Shown one piece after another: positions 7,139 through 15,441 of a DNA stretch of 24,256 bases. The notes under the pieces were generated by a model. The model did no database searches. It was not told where the DNA came from and worked only from the letters and a program-made list of their open reading frames with translations. The stretch is from JANRIC01 sp033765345 (GTDB lineage: Bacteria > Bacteroidota > Bacteroidia > Cytophagales > Microscillaceae): NCBI GenBank assembly GCA_033765345.1, contig JANRIC010000144.1:1-24256 (forward strand). Reading direction: 5' to 3'. Position 1 is the stretch's first letter. Each line of letters starts with the position of its first letter. The position numbers were made by a program, and so were the translations under genes.

Positions 7139-9088
7139 TTTCTTCTTCAGCACGGTTTTTACGGGATATTTAGTTACGATATTTCCGGCGGCTGTTTTGC
7201 CTTTGATGTCAATGGTAGAGAAGTCATAATCAAAGACTTTGATTTTGGCTTTACAATTTTGTGAAAGCTTAATGGTCACGATTTCTGTTTCTTCGTGGGA
7301 GTTTGCAGTGAAATAAAGCACCTTGGAATCTTCCGCGCCTTTGGTCAGATCATATTCCTTGTCACGGATTACGCCTTCTATTTTAAAACGTTTGACCATC
7401 GTAGTACCGGCAGTCCCGTCGCGGTAAATCACATTGTAGGTAATATTTTTGGCTTCCTCATTAAAGACTCCAATATGGATAATATTCTTGTCGACGTAGA
7501 CCTTCTCGCCTACTTTTTTGATATAATATTTGCCATTTTGAGTAAAAATAATAATATCATCGATATCCGAACAATCACATACATACTCCGCATCTTCGTC
7601 TTTTTTGAGGTTATAGCCCATAAAACCCTCTTTGCGATTGACATAGAGCTTTTGATTGCTGATGGCTACTTCGGTGGCTTTAATGGTGTCGAATTCGGCA
7701 AGAATTGTTTTGCGTTCGCGGCCTGCTCCGTATTTCTTAAGTAGGTTTTCAAAATATTTGATAGAATATTTAGTAAGGTTTTTAAGGTTCTTCTCTACTT
7801 CCTCCAGCTCTTTTTCCCAGCCGCGTACGAGTTCATCGGCTTTGAAGGCATCGTAGCGTGATATTCGTTTGATTTTGATTTCTGTAAGGCGGATGATGTC
7901 TTCCTGAGTGATTTCACGGTAAAAGTCTTTTTTGAAAGGCTCTAAACCCAGATCAATGGTAGCCAGTACATCTTCCCAGGTAGTACATTCCTCAATATCT
8001 CGGTAGATACGATTTTCAATAAAAATCTTCTCAAGCGAACCGTACAGGATTTTTTCCAACAATTCGTGTCTACGAATCTCTAACTCCCGGCGAAGCAGCT
8101 CGACTGTCTGATGGGTACAAATTTTTAAAATCTCATTGACATCCATAAAATGGGGCTTATCATCAATGATGATACAGGCATTGGGCGAAATACTCACCTC
8201 GCAGTCGGTAAAGGCATAAAGCGCATCTACGGTAGTATCTGGTTCAATACCTGGAGCAAGTTCTATGTGAATTTCCACTTCGTCGGTGGTATTATCGACT
8301 ACTTTTTTGATTTTAATTTTGCCCGAATCGTTGGCTTTGAGGATAGAGTCTATCAGATTGAGCGTAGTGACCCCATAAGGTACACTTCGGATGACAAGTG
8401 TTTTTTTATTGAGTATATCAATTTGAGCTCTTACCCTGATTTTACCGCCTTTGGTGCCTCCTTTATACAAGGCACAATCTGCAAGCCCCCCTGTAAGGAA
8501 ATCAGGTAAAATATTGGTCGGTTTATTTTTAAGAATGTCAATAGAGGCTTCTATCAATTCACAGAAATTGTGGGGCATAATCTTGGTAGCCAATCCAACG
8601 GCGATGCCTTCCGTACCTTGTGCCAGAAGCAAGGGAAATTTGACGGGAAGGGTCACAGGCTCTTTTTTACGTCCGTCATAAGATTTTTGCCACTGAGTAG
8701 TTTGAGGGTTAAAAACCACTTCCAGGGCAAATTTGGTCAATCTTGCCTCAATATAACGCGATGCAGCCGCTCCGTCGCCAGTGTTGATGTCTCCCCAATT
8801 GCCTTGAGTATCAATCAGCAGATTTTTTTGCCCCATATTGACGAGGGCATCTCCGATAGAGGCATCGCCGTGCGGGTGAAATTGCATGGCTTGCCCGATG
8901 ATATTGGCGACTTTGTGGTAGCGGCCGTCATCCATATTTTTCATAGCGTGAAGAATACGGCGTTGGACGGGCTTGAGACCGTCATGGATATGAGGTACGG
9001 CGCGTTCGAGGATTACATAAGAGGCATAATCCAGAAACCACTCTTCGTAAACGTCTGAAATTGTTGATTTGTGTTCAATATTTTCCAT
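7136..9088 (-). CDS. parC: DNA topoisomerase IV subunit A (short C-terminal domain)
   Basis: A 650-residue type IIA topoisomerase A subunit that cuts and rejoins DNA as part of an A2B2 enzyme. It starts with YEEWFLDYASYVILERA and GLKPVQRRIL, has HPHGDASIGD (71-80) in the quinolone-resistance region with Ala at the position of gyrase Ser83, and the catalytic Tyr112 in SRYIEARL. The sequence matches the Bacteroidota ParC-like branch better than GyrA. From memory these proteins are usually about 850-900 residues; this one stops after GNIVTKYPVKTVLKKK, so roughly the last 200 residues of the beta-pinwheel domain are missing, and a terminator follows at once. No B subunit (parE) gene is in the window, although the two are often adjacent. 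The ATG start fits the N-terminus of the family. Confidence 0.88.
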   Translation of the reverse strand: MENIEHKSTISDVYEEWFLDYASYVILERAVPHIHDGLKPVQRRILHAMKNMDDGRYHKVANIIGQAMQFHPHGDASIGDALVNMGQKNLLIDTQGNWGDINTGDGAAASRYIEARLTKFALEVVFNPQTTQWQKSYDGRKKEPVTLPVKFPLLLAQGTEGIAVGLATKIMPHNFCELIEASIDILKNKPTNILPDFLTGGLADCALYKGGTKGGKIRVRAQIDILNKKTLVIRSVPYGVTTLNLIDSILKANDSGKIKIKKVVDNTTDEVEIHIELAPGIEPDTTVDALYAFTDCEVSISPNACIIIDDKPHFMDVNEILKICTHQTVELLRRELEIRRHELLEKILYGSLEKIFIENRIYRDIEECTTWEDVLATIDLGLEPFKKDFYREITQEDIIRLTEIKIKRISRYDAFKADELVRGWEKELEEVEKNLKNLTKYSIKYFENLLKKYGAGRERKTILAEFDTIKATEVAISNQKLYVNRKEGFMGYNLKKDEDAEYVCDCSDIDDIIIFTQNGKYYIKKVGEKVYVDKNIIHIGVFNEEAKNITYNVIYRDGTAGTTMVKRFKIEGVIRDKEYDLTKGAEDSKVLYFTANSHEETEIVTIKLSQNCKAKIKVFDYDFSTIDIKGKTAAGNIVTKYPVKTVLKKK

Positions 9089-9248
9089 AAATAAATCAAG
9101 TTGTTCATGATCAATAGTCTATTGCTTAGAAATTTAATGTATTGATATTAAGTTGATTAGCTTTGTGATTATTTTTTATTTTTATTATAGAAACCCAAAA
9201 TGATCGCTAATATTTTAAGCAATTGCCAAATTAGTAAAAAATTTTAAC

Positions 9249-9285
9249 AAAAATAAAAAACCCTGCCTGAAATACAAGCAGGGTT
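9249..9285 (-). terminator. Terminator of the porin-like gene
   Basis: On the minus strand AACCCTGC (9285-9278) pairs with GCAGGGTT (9266-9259) around an 11-nt loop, followed by TTTTATTTTTG. It lies 41 bp past the stop of the gene at 9326-9958. Confidence 0.8.
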
Positions 9286-9325
9286 GTGGAGATTTTCTAA
9301 ATATCAAGGATTTGGGAAATCTGAA

Positions 9326-9958
9326 CTATAAAATCTTAAAGCCGACTGTAAGTTGTAATAGGGAGACTTTGGTATTCTCATCGTCATCGGCATCATCCGC
9401 TAATTTTGAGAAGTTTTGCTGGAATCTCAGGTCAATGTTGATTTTGGAAATGTCCAGCCCTATACCAGCCTGAAGCCCGATTTGTGGAGATTTGACATCG
9501 TCTTTGATGTCGCTTTCCACTTCGGCAATTCCTTCTACTTTTGTCTTGACATTGGCAGAAAGCACATTGCTGAATACAGGGCCTGCATTGATTCTCAAAG
9601 CCAATGGTCCAAGTCCAAACCTTTGTCCAACGAGTATAACTCCGTCCAGATTAGTAAGATTAACTGTTTGTTCAAAAGGCAGTTGAAATTCTTCATCAAA
9701 GCCGGATAATTTTCCGCCACTTTGAGAGATAACTAGCTCAGGCTGTACGTAGAGTCCAATCACTGGAATTTTTACCCGAGCCCAGACACCTCCTACGAAG
9801 CCGAATTTCATTCCATCACTGTCAAAACCATCCGTTACATTCTTGATCCAGGAGCCGTTTGCCCCTGCTTTGAGCCCTAGATCAAAGAATGGAAAGTCTT
9901 GGGCAAAAGATACTTGAGCAGATAAAAACAGTAAGAAAACAATAATTAATTTTTTCAT
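9326..9958 (-). CDS. Outer-membrane beta-barrel (porin family) protein
   Basis: A 210-residue protein with a clear Sec signal peptide (MKKLIIVFLLFLSAQVSFA, cut before QDFPF). The mature part consists of alternating hydrophobic strands (FFDLGLKAGANGSW, MKFGFVGGVWARVKI, GLYVQPELVISQSGG, LQLTVGFKIL), the pattern of the small OMP_b-brl_2-type barrels that are abundant in Bacteroidota. It should sit in the outer membrane. Such proteins are rarely characterised, and no substrate can be inferred. An acidic stretch (DDADDDENT) near the end is probably a loop. It is followed by its own terminator and preceded by a plausible promoter, so it is likely transcribed alone. Confidence 0.85.
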   Translation of the reverse strand: MKKLIIVFLLFLSAQVSFAQDFPFFDLGLKAGANGSWIKNVTDGFDSDGMKFGFVGGVWARVKIPVIGLYVQPELVISQSGGKLSGFDEEFQLPFEQTVNLTNLDGVILVGQRFGLGPLALRINAGPVFSNVLSANVKTKVEGIAEVESDIKDDVKSPQIGLQAGIGLDISKINIDLRFQQNFSKLADDADDDENTKVSLLQLTVGFKIL

Positions 9959-10033
9959 TTTGTATGGAATAGGTTATCTGAAAAATTATTTATGGACACA
10001 GTAGCCGCTTTTCACAGCTTTGATTAATCAATC

Positions 10034-10064
10034 AAAAACTATTCTCACTTTTGTTTTAGACAAA
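10034..10064 (-). promoter_or_regulatory. Candidate Bacteroidota promoter of the porin-like gene
   Basis: On the minus strand TTTG (10064-10061) is followed after 19 nt by TAGTTTTT (10041-10034), a 7-of-8 match to TAnnTTTG. The inferred start of transcription would leave a leader of about 70 nt before the ATG at 9958. Confidence 0.45.
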
Positions 10065-10102
10065 GAGGTGTAATTTTTTTAAGCAAATTGCATCATTGTT
10101 TA

Positions 10103-10431
10103 AAAAACTGTTAGTGTTTAAAAAAAAGACTGTTAGGGTTCTAGCGAAGCACTAACAGCTTGGTGATTTAAATCTGAGAGAAAAAGACTGTTGGCGTTTA
10201 AAAAAAAGACTGTTAGGGTTCTAGCGAACCACTCACAGCTTGGTGATTTAAGCCTGCAAAAAAAGACTGTTAAGGTTCTAGCGAACCACTTACAGCTTTG
10301 TGATTTAAACCTGAGAGAAAAGACTATTGGCGTTTAAAAAAAAGACTGTTAGGGTTCTGGCGAACCACTCACAGCTTTGTGACTTAAATCTGCAAAAAAA
10401 GACTGTTAGGGTTCTGGCGAACCACTAACAG
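10103..10431 (-). repeat. Array of five tandem hairpin repeats with T-runs
   Basis: Five 29-bp palindromes of the form CTGTTAG-GGTTC-TRGC-GAACC-A-CTAACAG start at 10130, 10210, 10267, 10346 and 10403. Spacings are 80, 57, 79 and 57 bp, so the higher-order unit is a ~137-bp dimer; the long spacer carries an extra half-repeat (GACTGTTGGCGTTT), and a similar half-repeat precedes copy 1 at 10108. Each palindrome is preceded on the plus strand by 7-8 As and GA, so on the minus strand every hairpin is followed by TC and seven or eight Ts. Copy 5 has a perfect stem; copies 1-4 have one or two mismatches. The array fills most of the 492-bp gap between the porin-like and T9SS genes. Confidence 0.9.
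10394..10431 (-). terminator. Terminator of the T9SS protein gene (repeat copy 5)
   Basis: The best hairpin of the array lies 20 bp past the stop of the gene at 10451-13186. Its stem is 12 bp with one bulged base, and on the minus strand it is followed by TC and seven Ts (10400-10394). Confidence 0.7.
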
Positions 10432-10450
10432 CTTATGATTGACTTTTTAT

Positions 10451-13186
10451 TTAATTCTTAATCAAAGGTTTTCTAAACACGCCTTCGGCGGTTTGAACCT
10501 CAACGAGATAATAACCCGGCTTTAAAGTTTGGGTATTCAGATCGATTTCCTGATCACTGATTGATTTGCTCAGGATTACATTGCCTTGTTTGTCTCTCAC
10601 GATCAGTTGCGCTTTACCTGTCCAGTGCATATCCAGGCTGAGGTGCACCTCGTCTTGGCTGCTGGGGTTGGGGTAGAGGCTCATGACGGTGCTTGATTCA
10701 AGCTGAGAAGTGGCATTTGGCGCAAGAATCTCAAAATGGATGGTTTTTTTTACTCCGCTTACACCTCTGAATTGGTCTGCGCTATTGGCGATTACTTCCA
10801 GGATATATTTTCCGGGTTCGGGATACCAGGGGTAATAATCTCCGCCCGGTCCGTCGCCGCGTAAAGCATAAGGAGCAGTGTTTTCTACTAGTGCCACAAA
10901 TACATGATATAAATTAGCTTCTCCTGGAATAGAATCTCTTACAAGAAAGTACAGGCTTTCTACGCAGGGATCTGCATTTGCCCGGATAGAAATACCTGCT
11001 GGGAGTTGGGTGATTTTCATGCCATCCGTCAAAGGAGCAATGTCTTGATTTGTACCAGCATTGATCAGGCTAAGTGATTGGATATTTAAATAGGAAGTTC
11101 CTTTTAGCTGGAATTTTACTTCCAAAGGTTTTTGAGCCGTTCCGGTTTTATTAGTTCCTGTGTAAGGCGTGGCTTTCATAGAATAATTACCAGGGCAAAT
11201 ATTTTTGCCGTAGTACTGAGGTCCTTGATCTCCGAAAAGGGTGTACGGCGCAATATTCTCTGTTCTTGTATAATTGCTTTGGTTTCCTTTCAACTCTAGG
11301 AATAAACTCCCGAATTTTGCCCCATTAGACTCCGCACGAATGCTCAGGAAGTTCGTTCCGATTTGATCCAAATCAATTACATCTCCTTCTTTGATTTCCT
11401 GAATATCTTGTCCGGTTTGGGCATTTACGAGTACAAAACGACTGACTGTTGAAGGAATTTCCTTGAGAATACTAAAATTAATTACCAAAGGAGCGAGCTG
11501 TGTACCTTGCAGGTTATTGGCACAGTAGGGCGTAGCAGTCAGGCTATACTGCCCGAGGGAGATAGCTCCGCCTTGAAAATCAAAAGGTGGAATTTTACCA
11601 AATAAAGAGTAAGGTGTAAGGTTTTCATTTTTCTGAATCTGTACTGGACCGTTGAGTTGGATTTTCATACTGCCAATATCACCTTTATTGGCTCTGATCT
11701 CGATGGTTAGGTTTTTTGTACCTAGTGTTTCTTCCTGGATTTGATCCCCGTCTTTAATTTCACGAATTACCTGGTCAGTATCGGCGTTGATCAGGTAGGC
11801 TTTGAGGGCGAGGGGGATGTTTTCGGATAACCTCAGTATCCAATAATCTGAAACAGAACGTCTGTCTTCACTTTTCTCAAAATTTTTCTTCGAGTAACTT
11901 GAACCTCCCAGTAGGTATTCTCCTTCATTACCCTCAGCCATATCGTATAAATACTCACTATCGTAAGCACCAAGGGTTTTATCCCATAATCTATTCCCTT
12001 GCGCATCCATTTTTAATACCCAATAATCCTGATTTCCTCTGCTTGATTCGGATTTTACCTGAGAAGAAGAAGAATAGGAATAACCACCAGCTAAAAAATT
12101 ACCGTCTTTGATGAGGAGAAGTTTGGTAAGGGAACTGCTTGGAGCTCCTGCCCCACCACCGCCTAGAGTCTTATCCCAAATTTTATTACCTAAGGGGTCT
12201 ATTTTAATAATCCAATAATCTATATCCCCATTGCTGTTTTCACTTTTCTCACCTGTTTTTTCAGATCTTGAATCACCGCCCAGAATAAAGCTTCCGTCTG
12301 GCATCTTAATCATACTATTGAGTCGATCTTCCTCAGTGCCACCATAAGTTTGATCCCACACTTTAATACCTGATGCATCAGCCTTGAGTATCCAATAGTC
12401 ATAACCTCCTCGTTCATAACCACTTTTTTCACCGGAATTGGAGCTATTAGAGCTTCCTCCAAATAAAAATCCACCATCTGAAAGTACTAAAACACTAGTA
12501 AAACTATCAAAACCATAACCCCCATAAGTTCTGTCCCATATTTTTGTACCTTGATTAGCATCCATTTTAACTACCCATGCATCATAACTACCTCGACTGA
12601 GTTGGCTTTTATCATAAGATTGACTTGATAAAGAACTTCCACACAATAAAACGTGTCCATCAGGCAATAATGTCATACTGTTTAGTACATCATAATTATT
12701 TCCTCCAAAAGTTCGATCCCAGATTTTATTGCCGGATGCATCTATTCTCACAAGCCAGTAATCGTAAAAACCTTTATTAGGAGCGGACTTTTCGCCAGAA
12801 ATATTGGTATTTGAGTAACCGCCAAGAAGAAAACCTCCATCAGGCATCAATATGGCATCTGTTAAAGATTCATCTCCACCTCCTCCATAGGTTCTATCCC
12901 ATATTTTGTTACCCAGTGCGTCTAATCTAATAATCCAATAATCTGCTACTCCTCGCTTATTTTGACTTTTTTCAAATGACATATTGGAGGAAGAAGACCC
13001 TGCTATTAGGTAACCTCCTTCAGGAACTACAAGTATTTTTTTCAAAAAATCACTATGATCTCCCCCCAGAGTTTTATCCCATTGAATAGCAGGAGGCAGG
13101 TTACAAACAGTTTGAGCAGTTAAAAATCGGGCATCCCATCCACTCAGGATGAACAATACCATAAATACCTTAAAAAGATTTCTCAT
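10451..13186 (-). CDS. T9SS-exported repeat protein with C-terminal sorting domain
   Basis: A 911-residue secreted protein. A signal peptide (cut near FLTAQ, about residue 25) is followed by seven repeats of about 60 residues starting near 36, 96, 156, 217, 277, 337 and 401. Each begins WD(K/R/Q)TxGG and contains a DGGFLLGG-like strand and DYWIxKxDxxGNKI, a pattern that suggests a beta-propeller. Three related modules of about 115 residues follow (about 459-573, 583-694, 704-820), sharing LINA-T-QDI, (N/E)N-APY-L-G and YS--ATPY. The last ~80 residues are a type A T9SS sorting domain with YPNP (838-841), GNVI and LKPGYYLVEVQT. It should be secreted across the outer membrane and attached to the surface or released; binding or adhesion is likely but not shown. 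The tandem hairpin array terminates it. Confidence 0.9.
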   Translation of the reverse strand: MRNLFKVFMVLFILSGWDARFLTAQTVCNLPPAIQWDKTLGGDHSDFLKKILVVPEGGYLIAGSSSSNMSFEKSQNKRGVADYWIIRLDALGNKIWDRTYGGGGDESLTDAILMPDGGFLLGGYSNTNISGEKSAPNKGFYDYWLVRIDASGNKIWDRTFGGNNYDVLNSMTLLPDGHVLLCGSSLSSQSYDKSQLSRGSYDAWVVKMDANQGTKIWDRTYGGYGFDSFTSVLVLSDGGFLFGGSSNSSNSGEKSGYERGGYDYWILKADASGIKVWDQTYGGTEEDRLNSMIKMPDGSFILGGDSRSEKTGEKSENSNGDIDYWIIKIDPLGNKIWDKTLGGGGAGAPSSSLTKLLLIKDGNFLAGGYSYSSSSQVKSESSRGNQDYWVLKMDAQGNRLWDKTLGAYDSEYLYDMAEGNEGEYLLGGSSYSKKNFEKSEDRRSVSDYWILRLSENIPLALKAYLINADTDQVIREIKDGDQIQEETLGTKNLTIEIRANKGDIGSMKIQLNGPVQIQKNENLTPYSLFGKIPPFDFQGGAISLGQYSLTATPYCANNLQGTQLAPLVINFSILKEIPSTVSRFVLVNAQTGQDIQEIKEGDVIDLDQIGTNFLSIRAESNGAKFGSLFLELKGNQSNYTRTENIAPYTLFGDQGPQYYGKNICPGNYSMKATPYTGTNKTGTAQKPLEVKFQLKGTSYLNIQSLSLINAGTNQDIAPLTDGMKITQLPAGISIRANADPCVESLYFLVRDSIPGEANLYHVFVALVENTAPYALRGDGPGGDYYPWYPEPGKYILEVIANSADQFRGVSGVKKTIHFEILAPNATSQLESSTVMSLYPNPSSQDEVHLSLDMHWTGKAQLIVRDKQGNVILSKSISDQEIDLNTQTLKPGYYLVEVQTAEGVFRKPLIKN

Positions 13187-13254
13187 AAGAATAGTACAAT
13201 TGTGTTAAATTGTTGAAAGATAAATTTAAAAGGTTGTTGAAGAGCGGTATGCTG

Positions 13255-13280
13255 ATTGAGTACTTATTAGAGCACTCAAT
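13255..13280. promoter_or_regulatory. Inverted repeat in the divergent intergenic region
   Basis: ATTGAGT (13255-13261) and ACTCAAT (13274-13280) form a perfect 7-bp inverted repeat with a 12-bp spacer, between the divergent T9SS and TPR genes. It could be an operator or, with the following TTTATTT, a weak hairpin. No consensus promoter was evident nearby. Confidence 0.25.
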
Positions 13281-13396
13281 TTTATTTAATTAGGAAAATA
13301 TGAACAAATTTTGTGCATTTCGCTTCATAAATCTATCCACTGGCATAATTTCCATAACAGAATCCGAATTTGCACGTTATTCCAAAAAAAAATTCT

Positions 13397-14587
13397 ATGC
13401 TTCAAAAATCCTGTTTTCTCTTTTTAGCACTACTCTTGTCCCATTTTGCAACGGCGCAGGACGCGCTGTATTTTTTCCGCCTCGGTAGCCAGCGTCTGGC
13501 TGGGCATCAATATCAGGAGGCTATCGGTTTTTTTGATCAGGGGATTGCCCTAGATAAGTACAATGCCAAAGCTTACGGTAGCCGAGGGCTGGCCAAGGCT
13601 GGACTAGGAAAACAACAGGAGGCCATTCAAGATTATAATCTTGCCCTACAACTCAGCCCGCAGGATGCCCGGGCTTATTTTTATCGTGGATTGGCTTTTT
13701 TGGATATGCAGCAAAAGGATGCTGCACTGTATGATTTTGATCAGGCCATCCGTTTTGACCCACGTTTTGCTGTTGCTTATTATCACCGAGCTTTGGTTTA
13801 TTTTGAAATGAAAAACTATCAGGAGGCTCTTTATGACCTTGATCAAGCCGTCACCCTAAACCCCAAAGATGCCAAAGCCTGGAATAACCGAGGAGTAGTC
13901 AAGGATATCTTAGGGCAATACCTCGATGCTATTGGAGATTATTCGCAAGGGCTCCAAATCAAAAACGATGAAGCGGATACCTATTACAACCGAGGCATTT
14001 CTTATAAAAACCTAGGCGATTATGCCAAAGCTCTCGAGGATTTTAACAAAGCCATAGAGTTCAAAACTACCAAAAGTGATGTTTATGCCCATCGAGGATT
14101 TGTCAAAAGCGAACAGGGAGATAGCAAAGGAGCTCTGGCAGACTATCAAAAAGCTCTCGAGATCAACCCAAATGATCCCATTGCTTATTATAATCGAGGG
14201 CTTGAGCTCAGGAAAACGGATCAGACGGATAAAGCATTGGAAGATTTCAAAAAAGCCATACAGCTTAACCCCAAATACGAAGGTGCTTTATTCCAGCAAG
14301 GGCTAATCGCCACAGAAAAAGGGCAGTTTCAGGAGGCTGTTGCACTTTTTGACAAGGTAATTGCACTAAATAAAAAAAATGCCAAGGCTTTTTTGATGCG
14401 CGCCAATGCCAAATCAGGGCTAAAAATGAATGATTCTGCTCTGAAAGATTATGATCAAGCTATCTTAATAAACCCTGAATATTATCAGGCTTATTTCAAT
14501 CGCGGTACGCTCAAATTACGTATAGGCGACTTGGAAAAAGCTCAAGAGGATTTACAAAAGGCGCAGGAACTTCAGGAAGGGAATTAA
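13397..14587 (+). CDS. Secreted protein made of eleven TPR repeats
   Basis: A 396-residue protein: a signal peptide (MLQKSCFLFLALLLSHFATA, cut before QD) followed from residue 23 by exactly eleven 34-residue tetratricopeptide repeats with no linkers (11 x 34 + 22 = 396). Repeats show the usual pattern, for example AYYNRG in helix A and ALxDFxKAIxLNP in helix B. TPR solenoids bind partner proteins; here it would act in the periplasm or at the envelope, and the partner is unknown. The open frame extends upstream to a TTG at 13370, but the ATG at 13397 starts the signal peptide directly. The final repeat ends at the stop codon, and the last three codons GGG AAT TAA are also the first unit of the 9-bp array that follows. 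Confidence 0.92.
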   Translation: MLQKSCFLFLALLLSHFATAQDALYFFRLGSQRLAGHQYQEAIGFFDQGIALDKYNAKAYGSRGLAKAGLGKQQEAIQDYNLALQLSPQDARAYFYRGLAFLDMQQKDAALYDFDQAIRFDPRFAVAYYHRALVYFEMKNYQEALYDLDQAVTLNPKDAKAWNNRGVVKDILGQYLDAIGDYSQGLQIKNDEADTYYNRGISYKNLGDYAKALEDFNKAIEFKTTKSDVYAHRGFVKSEQGDSKGALADYQKALEINPNDPIAYYNRGLELRKTDQTDKALEDFKKAIQLNPKYEGALFQQGLIATEKGQFQEAVALFDKVIALNKKNAKAFLMRANAKSGLKMNDSALKDYDQAILINPEYYQAYFNRGTLKLRIGDLEKAQEDLQKAQELQEGN

Positions 14588-14875
14588 GGGAATTAAATTA
14601 ATTAAGGGAATTAAGGGAATTAAATTAATTAAGGGAATTAAGGGAATTAAATTAATTAAGGGAATTAAGGGAATTAAGGGAATTAAGGGAATTAAGGGAA
14701 TTAAGGGAATTAAATTAATTAAGGGAATTAAGGGAATTAAGGGAATTAAGGGAATTAAGGGAATTAAATTAATTAAGGGAATTAAGGGAATTAAATTAAT
14801 TAAGGGAATTAAATTAATTAAGGGAATTAAATTAATTAAGGGAATTAAATTAATTAAGGGAATTAAATTAATTAA
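14579..14875. repeat. 9-bp two-letter tandem array, 33 units
   Basis: The 297 bp split without remainder into 33 units of 9 bp of only two types: A = GGGAATTAA and B = ATTAATTAA. The order is (AAB)x3, A6B, A5B, AAB, (AB)x4, giving 23 A and 10 B, with no other sequence variant. Every B contains the palindrome TTAATTAA. Unit 1 contains the last two sense codons and the stop of the TPR gene, and all later units carry TAA in the same frame. The array fills most of the gap to the convergent TIR-like gene. The remaining bases 14876-14953 hold only a short GAGGAT/ATCCTC hairpin. Confidence 0.97.
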
Positions 14876-14953
14876 GGATTATTTTTAAAAAGCTGGAAGA
14901 TCAAAAGAACAGGCTTGAGGATTTAATCCTCGACACCTGATTTCTTACATCCG

Positions 14954-15430
14954 CTAATTCTTGGACAACAACCGCACCAACTTGATCAGTGCCATTCCTG
15001 CCAAAATCCAGGCAAAAACATCGTTTTTATCTGCCAATCCGGCATTTTGGCGTGCACCATCGATATAACGATGAATACTTTCAATGGCTCTGTCGGGATT
15101 CTGACGATTAAAACGGACGATGTTTTGGCTGTTGTTCAGCTCTTCATCGAGGGCTACATTCCATTCTACCATCAAAATTGCCGATTTTTGCGCTTCTTGT
15201 GCATAGAGCCATTCGTGTTGAACACGCTCATTAATTTGTCCGTTGTAGGTCAGTATTCCGATAAACAAATCGGAGGTTCGGATTTGTGCCAAGCTTTCAG
15301 GATTGGTATCAGGGAAGTGAAGGTTATGCCCAGCACTTACATAAAAACCCTGTTCCTGGAGTTTTTTGGCTAATATAGTAATTACGTACTCGTCCGTGTC
15401 ATTTAAGGAATAAGAAACAAATGCTTTCAT
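14954..15430 (-). CDS. TIR-like domain protein with C-terminal membrane segment
   Basis: A 158-residue protein. The N-terminal part has a TIR-like order of elements: KAFVSYS at strand A (2-8), LAKKLQEQGFYV (helix A and strand B, 20-31), SLAQIRTSDLFIGILT (strand C/D, 46-61) and VQHEWLYAQEA (70-80), where Glu73 falls where TIR NADases have their catalytic Glu. A hydrophobic stretch FAWILAGMALIKLVRLL (139-155) at the very end suggests a tail anchor in a membrane. Bacterial TIR domains often consume or convert NAD+ in anti-phage systems such as Thoeris; activity here is not shown. The gene begins 11 bp after the Mrr-like nuclease gene and shares its promoter. It could instead be a DUF1863-type TIR-like protein without enzyme activity. 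Confidence 0.75.
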   Translation of the reverse strand: MKAFVSYSLNDTDEYVITILAKKLQEQGFYVSAGHNLHFPDTNPESLAQIRTSDLFIGILTYNGQINERVQHEWLYAQEAQKSAILMVEWNVALDEELNNSQNIVRFNRQNPDRAIESIHRYIDGARQNAGLADKNDVFAWILAGMALIKLVRLLSKN

Positions 15431-15441
15431 AATCTACTGCA

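Noticed and set aside
10137..10150. tRNA T-arm-like GGTTC...GAACC
   Set aside because: It is the inner stem of the tandem hairpin; no acceptor, D or anticodon arms surround it.
10130..10431. CRISPR array
   Set aside because: The repeats are palindromes with T-runs, the spacers between them are themselves similar to each other, and no cas genes are present.
13300..13488. A 62-codon plus-strand frame with AGGAAAAT before its ATG, overlapping the TPR gene start
   Set aside because: It overlaps the TPR signal peptide in another frame, has no recognisable composition, and the TPR gene explains the region. A leader peptide is possible but not supported.
14579..14875. CRISPR or coding repeat
   Set aside because: Units are 9 bp with no spacers, and two of the three plus-strand frames have recurrent stops.
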